From: Orlajensenia flava
GTDB taxonomy: Bacteria > Actinomycetota > Actinomycetes > Actinomycetales > Microbacteriaceae
Length of the DNA stretch: 64,000 nt
Direction of reading: 5' to 3'
NCBI RefSeq assembly: GCF_004801905.1
Contig: NZ_SSSN01000009.1
Coordinates: 229,607-293,606 of the forward strand
Shown here one piece after another: positions 44,631-52,308 of the stretch; within the stretch, counting starts at the first letter, position 1, and the number at the start of each line of letters is the position of its first letter. Both the position numbers and the translations under genes were made by a program. The notes below the pieces were generated by a model, which was given only the letters and a program-made list of their open reading frames with translations, made no database searches and was not told where the DNA came from.

Positions 44631-45715
44631 CCCTCCCCTCCGCCGATGCGGGTGAGGCGTGCCACCCCGATCTTGTGGTCGGCCATGCCGTAGAACACGA
44701 AGTCGACTCCGTCAATGCGCTCGATGGCGGTCGGGAAGACGACGTTCGCGACGATGCCGTCGGTCTCCTCGGGCGTCTCGGGCTCGAGCAGCGGGCGCTC
44801 GAACCGCTCCAACACGCGGGATGGGTCGCTCGCGTCGAGGATCATCGCCCCGGCGCAGTAGCGCACATGGCGCTGGGGAACGAACGCTCCCCCCTCCAGA
44901 TGGCCGGACACCCCGTGGTGCATCAGCAGCCATCCCTCCGGCACGCGGAGCGGCGGCGGCCCGGCGCCGATCTTGAGCGCCTCCCAGTCGAACAGCGGCG
45001 TCGCGACGATGCGATGCCCGCCGAGCCGCACCAGCCGCGAGATGTCGGCCATCACCTCGGCGACGGGAACGTAGGAGATCCAGATGCTCGGTCGCGCGTC
45101 ATCGACCCCGTCCGGAACCGCGACGGTGTCGTCGGGTCGGACGAAGCTGAGGTCCCACATCGGCCGGTGCAGCACAGCGAAGCTCGGCTCGCCATCCGGC
45201 CCCGGAACCGCCTCGGGGAAGAACACGACGTCCTTGTTCGGATAGATGTTGAGGTCGACGCCCTGCTCGTCGTCGTAGTCGAACTGCAGTGGGCCGAGCC
45301 GAGTCCAGCTCTCCAGGTGGCGCGACACCGCGAGCGCCGGGCGCGGTCCCGTCGGTCCGAAGGCGACGTAGGTCATCACGTGCAGATCGAGCTCCTCGAT
45401 GCGGGTGATGCGGGGATCCTCCGTTCCCCCGTGTCCGCTGCCCCGCTCCCACGTGCGCTCGGGCTGCAGCGCGATGCCGAGGCGCTCGACATCCGTCGGC
45501 ACACCGCCCTCGACGATCACGCGTGCGTCGCCGATGCGGGAGAAGTTGCCGACGCCGACGAGCCGCGGGAACAGACGGATGGAGCCATCCGGTTCGCGAG
45601 CGGTCGCCGGGTTGATCACGCCCTCCGCCTCATCCGCCCTCCCGGATGCCGGCGACATCAGGATGCCGACGCGTTCGAGGCGGTACGAGGTCGCTGTCGA
45701 GGAATCGGGCCTCAT
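44627..45715 (-). CDS. GH130-family mannoside phosphorylase or hydrolase
   Basis: 362 residues from ATG 45715. GH130 landmarks: SGHGGTEDPRITRIEEL with the catalytic Asp, LHRPMWDLSF, LLMHHGVSG and NVVFPTAIERIDGVDFVFYGMADHKIGVARL at the end. Family members phosphorolyse or hydrolyse beta-mannosides in the cytosol. It begins 38 bp after the second permease gene and overlaps the following GH130 gene by ATGA. The exact linkage is not readable. Confidence 0.9.
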   Translation of the reverse strand: MRPDSSTATSYRLERVGILMSPASGRADEAEGVINPATAREPDGSIRLFPRLVGVGNFSRIGDARVIVEGGVPTDVERLGIALQPERTWERGSGHGGTEDPRITRIEELDLHVMTYVAFGPTGPRPALAVSRHLESWTRLGPLQFDYDDEQGVDLNIYPNKDVVFFPEAVPGPDGEPSFAVLHRPMWDLSFVRPDDTVAVPDGVDDARPSIWISYVPVAEVMADISRLVRLGGHRIVATPLFDWEALKIGAGPPPLRVPEGWLLMHHGVSGHLEGGAFVPQRHVRYCAGAMILDASDPSRVLERFERPLLEPETPEETDGIVANVVFPTAIERIDGVDFVFYGMADHKIGVARLTRIGGGEG

Positions 45716-45753
45716 TGTCGATGGGTCCTTTCAGGGAGGAGCGGCACGGTCGA

Positions 45754-46650
45754 TCAGCCCTTGACGCTTCCGACGACGCCGCCGACCAGGTAACGCTGCA
45801 GGAACAGGTAGGCGGCCACGAGCGGCGCTGCGACGATCATGGTAGCCGCGGCGAGCAGACCCCAGTCGTTCGTGTAGGTCCCCTGGAAGGCGTAGAGGCC
45901 GAGCGAGATCGGCGACTTCGCCGGGTCGGGCAGGAGGATCGTCGCCAGGATGATGTCGTTCCACACGCCAATCGCCTGGAGGATGAACACCGTGGCGATG
46001 GCCGGCTTCGCCATCGGGATGACGAACGTGATCAGGTAGCGCCAATATCCGCTCCCGTCCACGGCGGCCGCCTCGTCGAGCTCCCGGGGGAGCGACTTGA
46101 CGTAGCCGGCGATGAGGAGCGGGCCCACCCCGACCCCCGCGGCCATGATGAGGATGTAGCCCAACTGCGTGTTGTACAGGCCCATCCGCAGCAGGAGCTG
46201 GAACTGAGTGATGAGGGCGTTGGGCAGAAACAGCATCACCACGAACAGCGCGTTCCACAGCCGCGGCCAGCGCAGATAGCCGCGACTGACCGGAAAGCCC
46301 ATCAGCACGGCGATCGCGGTTCCGAGTCCGGCCGCACAGATCGTGTACAGCACGCTGTTGAGGATGTATGCGCCGAAGTTGCCCTGCACCCACGCCTGCC
46401 CGAAGTTCGCCCACTGCGGCGACGTGACCAGCCCCACAGGATTCGCGAAGAAGTCGGCGTTCGACTTGAGCGCGGTGTTGAGCAGGAACAGGAGCGGGAA
46501 CAGGTAGCAGAACACCACGATCACCACGAGCGCGTAGTTCACGATGCGCCCGGGTCGGATCAGCCGCCGACGACGGGCATCCAGGGCGGTCCGAGCCGCG
46601 ACCGGTGCATCCCTCTCGGCGGGTCGCGGGGTCGACGTCGTGGCGGTCAC
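45754..46650 (-). CDS. Carbohydrate ABC transporter permease (MalG type)
   Basis: 298 residues from GTG 46650; the stop of the preceding permease gene overlaps by GTGA. Six membrane segments and the EAA loop ELDEAAAVDGSGYWRYLITFVIPMAKP mark a CUT1 inner-membrane permease. The opening hydrophilic stretch (STPRPAERD) is cytosolic. It pairs with the next gene. Confidence 0.93.
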   Translation of the reverse strand: MTATTSTPRPAERDAPVAARTALDARRRRLIRPGRIVNYALVVIVVFCYLFPLLFLLNTALKSNADFFANPVGLVTSPQWANFGQAWVQGNFGAYILNSVLYTICAAGLGTAIAVLMGFPVSRGYLRWPRLWNALFVVMLFLPNALITQFQLLLRMGLYNTQLGYILIMAAGVGVGPLLIAGYVKSLPRELDEAAAVDGSGYWRYLITFVIPMAKPAIATVFILQAIGVWNDIILATILLPDPAKSPISLGLYAFQGTYTNDWGLLAAATMIVAAPLVAAYLFLQRYLVGGVVGSVKG

Positions 46651-47555
46651 AGTCGGGCCTCCCGTCGGCGCAGGTAGATCAGCACGAGCAATGACGCAAC
46701 GCTCACGATGATGAACTGGATGACCGAGATCGTCGCCGCGTAGCCCTGCGACTGCCCGAGTCCACTCGTGCTGCTTCCTCCGAAGGCCTGCGAGAAGATC
46801 GCCAGCGAGAGCAGCTGGGTGGCCGGGTTGTTCGGCCCCGTCAGCACGTAGGCGAGCTGATAGCTCTGCAGCGACCCGACGATCGCGAGGAGCACGTTCG
46901 CGGTGATGGATGGCGCGAGCAGTGGCACGGTGACGAGTCTGAGCCGCTGGCCGCCGCTGGCCCCGTCGATGTCGGCCGCCTCGTAGAGCTCCTCCGGTAT
47001 GGCCTGCAGTCCGGCGAGGTAGATGACGACAGCGACACCGAGTCCGGCCCAGATCTGGACGAAGATGACCAGGCCGAGGGCGAGGTTGGGATCGCCGAAG
47101 AAGGCCGAGTCCGCACCGAACCACGACCACACCGTCGCAGCGGGTCCAGCGGACGGGTTGAAGAACAGCGACCAGATCAGGCCGATGACGGTCACGCCCA
47201 GGATCGTCGGGAGGAAGACCACCGCCCTGGCGAACGTCTTGCCGCGCAGCTTCTGGTTGAGCAGCACCGCGATGGCGAGCCCGAGCGCGTTGATCGCGAC
47301 CGTCGAGACGACCGCATAGATGAGCGTGTTCTTGAGGGCGTTCACGTTGTAGCCGATGCGGGCGGCGGAGAAGAACCGCTCGTAGTTGTCGAGGCCGACC
47401 CAGTTGACCGGGATGCCGGGAAGACCGCGGATGTCGGTGAACGAGATGAGGAAGACCGCTACGGCCGGCACGATCGCGAAGACGACCAGGACGACGAGCC
47501 CGAAGCCGAACGTGATGCGCAGCGGAGACCGGGCTCCGAAGGGATAGGTGCTCAT
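46647..47555 (-). CDS. Carbohydrate ABC transporter permease (MalF type)
   Basis: 302 residues from ATG 47555. Six membrane segments, and the EAA loop ELYEAADIDGASGGQRLRLVTVPLLAPS. The CUT1 pair with its MalG-type partner forms the membrane channel for an oligosaccharide. It lies 61 bp downstream of the binding-protein gene. Confidence 0.93.
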   Translation of the reverse strand: MSTYPFGARSPLRITFGFGLVVLVVFAIVPAVAVFLISFTDIRGLPGIPVNWVGLDNYERFFSAARIGYNVNALKNTLIYAVVSTVAINALGLAIAVLLNQKLRGKTFARAVVFLPTILGVTVIGLIWSLFFNPSAGPAATVWSWFGADSAFFGDPNLALGLVIFVQIWAGLGVAVVIYLAGLQAIPEELYEAADIDGASGGQRLRLVTVPLLAPSITANVLLAIVGSLQSYQLAYVLTGPNNPATQLLSLAIFSQAFGGSSTSGLGQSQGYAATISVIQFIIVSVASLLVLIYLRRREARL

Positions 47556-47616
47556 GGCGTGTCCCGTGAGGACGCTCGCGCGGGGGCGGACGGGAGGTCC
47601 GCCCCCGCGAGCGTTC

Positions 47617-48942
47617 TCAGAGTCCGGCCTTCCACGCGGACTGCGCCTCTGCTGCGGCGTCGGCCGCGGACTTGCCGCCGAGCGGGGAGATGGCGGGGTA
47701 GTTGAACGGGAAGACGGCGGCCTGGCCGGCATCCGGGTTGGCGCGCCAGACGGTGTCCCACGCCGGTGAGAAGGTCGACGTGTACTTCTCGATGCCCTTG
47801 AGGAACTCGCTGGCCGGGATGTTCGGCTCGGCCGGTGCGAAGCCCGTCGTCTGGATGAACTTCGTGTAGACGTCGGGCTGCGAGAAGAAGCTCAGGTAGG
47901 CCAGCGCGGCGGTCTTGTTGTGACCGTTGGCCGCCGCGACCATCCGCAGTTCGACCTTGCCGCCCAGGTACTGGTTGTCCGCTGCCGTGTCACTGACCGG
48001 AAGCGGGAAGTAGCCGTAGTCGAATGCGCCCTTGACCGCGGAGTCGATCGTGGTCTGGTTCCAGGTGCCGTCGACCGTCATCGCGAACTGGCCGCTGGCG
48101 AACCCGGAGGGGATGGCGTCGTAGCCGACCCCGGCGAAGTTCTTCTGCGCCACGTCGTACAACGAGGAGACCCGCTTCATCACCTCGAGCTGCTTGCCGT
48201 CCGCGAGGTCGGCCTTGCCCTTCCACAGGTCCTCGGCGAGTTTCGTCTTGTCATCGGCGGTCGGATACAGTCCCTGCACCGCCGCGATCATGTCGAGACC
48301 TGCCGGCCAGCTGTCCTTTCCTCCGATGCCGAGCGGTGTCACGCCCGCGCCCTGAAGGGTGCTCATCACCTTCTCGAACTCCGACCACGTGGTCGGCACC
48401 GACAGCCCGTTGTCGTCGAAGATCTTCTTGTTGTAGAACACGCCGGTGTAGTAGCTGAGGCCGGTCGGAACCGTGTAGTCCTTGCCCTTGTACTTGAGCT
48501 GGTCGATCACCGACGGCGTGAAGTTCTTCAGGAAGTCCTGGCCCGTCAGGTCGACGAACAGGCCTGCCTCGGCGGCAGCGGTGTCGTCGTCGACGGCGCC
48601 GTTCTTGACGTAGCTGGGCATCTCGCGTGGCGCAGCGAGGGTCACGTCGACGTTTCCTGCCGTGAGTCGTGAGGAGCGACTGGCCGGGAAGTTGTCGTTG
48701 GGAACCGCACTGAACTCCACCTTCACGTCGGGGTACTTCTTCATGAACGCGGTGTTGACCTCCTTGAAGGCCTTGTCGGATGCGGTGGCGCTCGAGACCA
48801 GGATCTCGAGCTTGCCGGTGACGGCGCCCGTGTCCGATGGTGTCGATCCGCTCGTGCATCCGCTCAGGAGCGCGAGGGCCGCAGCCGCTCCGATCGCTCC
48901 GACGATGCCCCTCTTACGGGCACCTGACAACCTCTTCGCCAT
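47617..48942 (-). CDS. Extracellular solute-binding lipoprotein of the sugar ABC transporter
   Basis: 441 residues from ATG 48942 with AGGGAG upstream. A signal peptide with lipobox LALLSGC places the mature lipoprotein on the outer face. The family 1 binding-protein fold is indicated by GKLEILVSSATASDKAFKEV and VDGTWNQTTI. It hands an oligosaccharide, by context a mannoside, to the two permeases. The first gene of the operon, and the most exposed to the LacI regulator. Confidence 0.92.
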   Translation of the reverse strand: MAKRLSGARKRGIVGAIGAAAALALLSGCTSGSTPSDTGAVTGKLEILVSSATASDKAFKEVNTAFMKKYPDVKVEFSAVPNDNFPASRSSRLTAGNVDVTLAAPREMPSYVKNGAVDDDTAAAEAGLFVDLTGQDFLKNFTPSVIDQLKYKGKDYTVPTGLSYYTGVFYNKKIFDDNGLSVPTTWSEFEKVMSTLQGAGVTPLGIGGKDSWPAGLDMIAAVQGLYPTADDKTKLAEDLWKGKADLADGKQLEVMKRVSSLYDVAQKNFAGVGYDAIPSGFASGQFAMTVDGTWNQTTIDSAVKGAFDYGYFPLPVSDTAADNQYLGGKVELRMVAAANGHNKTAALAYLSFFSQPDVYTKFIQTTGFAPAEPNIPASEFLKGIEKYTSTFSPAWDTVWRANPDAGQAAVFPFNYPAISPLGGKSAADAAAEAQSAWKAGL

Positions 48943-48970
48943 GGTTCACTCCCTTGTGATGACCCGAACC

Positions 48971-48980
48971 GAAACGTTTC
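48971..48980. promoter_or_regulatory. Likely LacI operator GAAACGTTTC
   Basis: Perfect 10-bp palindrome with the central CG typical of LacI-family operators, 29 bp before the binding-protein gene and in the gap between it and the divergent lacI gene. Confidence 0.72.
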
Positions 48981-49047
48981 TGTTCTTTCGCCGAATATAG
49001 CCATGAAGCTTCGGTTCCGCAAGGGTTCGGGGCGGTAGTGTGCCTTC

Positions 49048-50073
49048 ATGCCCACCCCGCGCGAACGCGTCACCATCATCGACGTCGCACGCGAAGCCGG
49101 TGTCGCGATCAGTTCCGCGTCCACTGCCCTGAATGGGCAGCCCGGCGTCTCGGAATCGACGCGCGATCGGGTGCGATCAGTCGCGAGCGCGCTCGGCTAC
49201 GTTCCCTCTGCGCGCGGCAGGGCGCTGTCGGCGAAGCGCGCGTACTCGGTAGGACTCGTCGTCGAGCGCGACTTCGACATCCTCGAGTCCGATCCGTTCT
49301 TCGGCGCGTTCATCGGAGGCATCGAGGAGTACATCGCGCCGCGCGGCTACGTCCTCGCCCTGCAGATCACGCAGGACAGCACCCTCACCGTCGACCGCCA
49401 CCTCGCCCTGGCGCGAAGTCGGCGCGTCGACGGGGTGTTCCTCAACGAGATCAAGGCGGACGATGCTCGCGTGGCGGAGCTCGCCGAGCTGGGTTTTCCG
49501 GCGGTCGGCATCAACCCCGCCGTCGGCGACTTCCCGTTCCCGGCCGTGCGTCAGAGTGGCACCGAGGCCATCCACGAGCTCGTGCGCACCTTGGCCGAAC
49601 TCGACCATCGCCGTATCGCGCACGTCAGCGGTCCGCCGCACTACGTGCACTCGCTCGAGCGCATCTCCGCGTGGAGGGAGGCGATGGAGGCCGTGGGACT
49701 GCAGGCGGAGGACACCGTCAACGGTGGCTTCACCTCCGACGGCGGCAGACGCGCGGCCGACGTGCTCATGACCGGCGAGCGCCGACCCACCGCGGTCTTC
49801 TGCGCGAACGACCTCTCCGCGATCGGCTTCATGAACCGCGCCATCGAACTCGGCTTCCGCGTGCCCGAAGACGTCTCCGTCGCCGGATTCGACGGCATCA
49901 ACTTCGGCGAGCACGTGCGACCGACCCTCAGCACCGTCCGCACGGCGCCCCGTCATCTGGGTCGCGAGGCCGCCCGCCTCCTCCTCTCCGCTATCGACGG
50001 CGACGAGGCAGCGGACAGCACCATCGCACCAGCGCGTCTCGTGCTGCGCGACTCCGTGGCACGCCTGCGCTGA
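49048..50073 (+). CDS. LacI-family regulator of the GH130 sugar operon
   Basis: 341 residues from ATG 49048. N-terminal HTH (IDVAREAGVAISSASTALN, with GVSESTRDRVRSVASALGYVPS) and a sugar-binding C-domain (VAGFDGINFGEHVRPTLSTV). The recognition helix is slightly unusual in its ISSAS. It is divergent from the transporter operon and probably represses it through the GAAACGTTTC site. Confidence 0.9.
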   Translation: MPTPRERVTIIDVAREAGVAISSASTALNGQPGVSESTRDRVRSVASALGYVPSARGRALSAKRAYSVGLVVERDFDILESDPFFGAFIGGIEEYIAPRGYVLALQITQDSTLTVDRHLALARSRRVDGVFLNEIKADDARVAELAELGFPAVGINPAVGDFPFPAVRQSGTEAIHELVRTLAELDHRRIAHVSGPPHYVHSLERISAWREAMEAVGLQAEDTVNGGFTSDGGRRAADVLMTGERRPTAVFCANDLSAIGFMNRAIELGFRVPEDVSVAGFDGINFGEHVRPTLSTVRTAPRHLGREAARLLLSAIDGDEAADSTIAPARLVLRDSVARLR

Positions 50074-50146
50074 TCGGCCGCCGTCAACCCCGCGGATACG
50101 CCCACTCCCCTCGACTAGCGTGCATCAGGAACGCGAGGGGCCATCC

Positions 50147-51166
50147 ATGCGCATCGTCATCGTCGGAGCAACCGGCAACATCGGCACCGCCATCCTGCGT
50201 CGCCTGAGCGCTGGCGACCCATCCGCTGACCTCGTCGGCATCAGCAGGCACCGACCCGACCAGACGGTCGAGCCGTATCGCGACGTGGAGTGGCACCAGC
50301 TCGACATCTCGGCGACGGATGCCGTGCAGCGGCTCACCGAGGCGATCGCCGGAGCCGACGCCGTCGTGCACCTGGCCTGGCTCCTCCAGCCCAACCATCG
50401 TGAGCACGTGCTGTGGGCGACGAATGTCGTCGGCACGCGCAACGTCCTGACCGCCGTGGCCGCCGCAGGCGTTCCTCATCTCGTCGTCGCGTCCTCCGTC
50501 GGCGCCTACAGTCGTGGCCCCAAGCACCATCGTGTCGACGAGAGCTGGCCGACCGGCGGAGTCCACACCTCTCACTACGCCCGGCAGAAGGCCGTGGTGG
50601 AACGTCAGCTCGATGCGTTCGAGACAGCCCATCCGGGCGTCGTGGTGAGCCGCGTCCGCCCCGGCCTCGTCTTCCAGCGCAGCGCGGCGCACGAGATCGT
50701 CGACCTGTTCATCGGACCACTCGTCCCGACGCGCTGGCTCGGCCAGGTTCGCCTCCCGATCCTCACCGTCCCGGCTCAGGTCATCTCGCAGGCCGTCCAC
50801 GCCGACGACCTCGCCGACGCGTTCGCGCGCATCCTCGAGCGACGGGCCGGTGGCGCATTCAACATCGCGGATGAGCCGGTCCTCGACCCCGCCGCTCTGG
50901 GCCGCGTCCTCGGCGCGCGCGTCGTGCTGCCGATCCGTCGAACGGTCGTTCGCGCCCTCATGTGGGCGACATGGAAGCTGCGTCTCCAGCGCGCCGACCC
51001 GGGTTGGCTCGACATCGCGACCAACGTCCCCGTCATGTCGACCGAACGGGCGCGCGTGCTGCTGGGTTGGGAGCCGCAGCACACCTCGACCGCCGCCCTG
51101 CGAGAACTCCTCGACGGCATCGCCGACGATGCCCGCGCTCCGGCGTCACCACGTTTGTCGCGATGA
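50147..51166 (+). CDS. NAD-dependent epimerase/dehydratase
   Basis: 339 residues from ATG 50147 with GAGGGG upstream. MRIVIVGATGNIGTAIL is the dinucleotide motif, DAVVHLAW and VASSVGAYSRG follow, and HYARQKAVVERQ holds Tyr-x3-Lys. It resembles extended SDRs (nucleoside-sugar epimerase type, or hopanoid-like and steroid-type proteins). The substrate is unknown. A tRNA gene lies convergently just beyond. Confidence 0.85.
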   Translation: MRIVIVGATGNIGTAILRRLSAGDPSADLVGISRHRPDQTVEPYRDVEWHQLDISATDAVQRLTEAIAGADAVVHLAWLLQPNHREHVLWATNVVGTRNVLTAVAAAGVPHLVVASSVGAYSRGPKHHRVDESWPTGGVHTSHYARQKAVVERQLDAFETAHPGVVVSRVRPGLVFQRSAAHEIVDLFIGPLVPTRWLGQVRLPILTVPAQVISQAVHADDLADAFARILERRAGGAFNIADEPVLDPAALGRVLGARVVLPIRRTVVRALMWATWKLRLQRADPGWLDIATNVPVMSTERARVLLGWEPQHTSTAALRELLDGIADDARAPASPRLSR

Positions 51167-51190
51167 GCGTTGCCTCAGCGATGGCAGAGG

Positions 51191-51207
51191 GTCGGAGGCC
51201 CTCCGAC
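51191..51207. terminator. Hairpin between the epimerase gene and tRNA-Leu
   Basis: GTCGGAG (51191-51197) pairs with CTCCGAC (51201-51207) over a 3-base loop. It is four bases past the tRNA 3' end and 24 bp past the epimerase stop, so it can serve both. Confidence 0.55.
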
Positions 51208-51210
51208 GTG

Positions 51211-51297
51211 TGGTGCGCGAGGGGGGACTTGAACCCCCACACCCTTGCGAGTACTGGCACCTGAAGCCAGCGCGTCTGCCAATTCCGCCACTCGCGC
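51211..51297 (-). tRNA. tRNA-Leu (CAG)
   Basis: On the minus strand an acceptor stem GCGCGAG pairs with CTCGCGC, followed by A and an encoded CCA (51213-51211). The anticodon stem CTGGC/GCCAG encloses the 7-base loop TTCAGGT with anticodon CAG, reading CUG leucine codons. The long variable arm (class II) and the T-arm GGGGGTTCAAGTCCCCC are clear. Confidence 0.96.
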
Positions 51298-51537
51298 ATC
51301 CTGTCGGCCGCCCGGCGAACCGGGCAGACCAACTCAGCGAGATTAGCACTTCACCCCCGCATAAGCCATTCGAGGCGACGGATGCCGGAGCCCGCCCGTG
51401 CGCCCGTCACCCTATATAAGAGGCGCGCGCATCCGACACCCCGTCGCCAACGCCTTCCGCGCGGGTATAGCGTTTTCTCCAGCACCGCCGGGCCGCCGTT
51501 GGCCCATTTCTCGCCCCAGACGAGATGGAGGCCCAGC

Positions 51538-52308
51538 GTGAGCCACGAGAAGACGACGACCCGGTCGCGAGTCCCCGAGACGATCCGCGCATTCCTGTTC
51601 GACCTCGACGGAGTGTTGACCCCCACGGCCGTCTCGCACATGCATGCCTGGTCGCGGCTGTTCACCCCTTTCCTCGTTGAACGAGGCGCGGCGCCGTACG
51701 TCGAGGCGGACTACTTCGCCCACATCGACGGCAAGCCGCGTTACGAGGGGGTGCGCGACCTGCTCGCTTCCCGCGGCATCGAGCTGCCCTACGGCTCGCC
51801 CGCCGATGCGCCGGGCGACGACACCGTCTGCGCGCTCGGCAACCGCAAGAACTCCGTCTTCACCGCCACCATCGCCGAGGAGGGTGTCGCGCCCTACCCG
51901 CGCTCGTTCGCCCTGGTCGAGGAGGCGCAGCGACTCGGATACGCGATGGCCGTCGTCTCGAGCAGCAAGAACGCACCGGAAGTACTTCGGGCAGCGAGCC
52001 TCGACGGCTTCTTCGAGGTGGTCGTCGACGGCAACGTCGCAGCCGCCCACGGCATCCCCGGCAAGCCAGCACCCGACACCTACACCTACGGGGCCGAGCT
52101 GCTCGGTATTGCCTCGGATGCCTGCGTCGTCGTCGAGGACGCCGAGTCGGGCGTGCGCGCCGGAGCGGCCGGCGATTTCGGCCTCGTCCTCGGCGTCGAT
52201 CGGGGCGTTGGCCGTGCGACACTCGAACGCGAAGGAGCGGACATCGTCGTCGACGAGCTCGACGAGATCATCCCCGACCTGCACGACATCAGAGAGGACC
52301 GCCCGTGA
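51538..52308 (+). CDS. Beta-phosphoglucomutase-like HAD hydrolase
   Basis: 256 residues from GTG 51538 with GATGGAG upstream. FLFDLDGVLTPTAVSHMHAW (motif I and cap), VVSSSKNAPEVL, GKPAPDTY and VVEDAESGVRAGAAG are as in beta-phosphoglucomutases, which convert beta-glucose-1-phosphate to glucose-6-phosphate. Its stop overlaps the GH65 phosphorylase gene by GTGA; the pairing strongly supports this role, since GH65 enzymes release that sugar phosphate. Confidence 0.88.
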   Translation: MSHEKTTTRSRVPETIRAFLFDLDGVLTPTAVSHMHAWSRLFTPFLVERGAAPYVEADYFAHIDGKPRYEGVRDLLASRGIELPYGSPADAPGDDTVCALGNRKNSVFTATIAEEGVAPYPRSFALVEEAQRLGYAMAVVSSSKNAPEVLRAASLDGFFEVVVDGNVAAAHGIPGKPAPDTYTYGAELLGIASDACVVVEDAESGVRAGAAGDFGLVLGVDRGVGRATLEREGADIVVDELDEIIPDLHDIREDRP

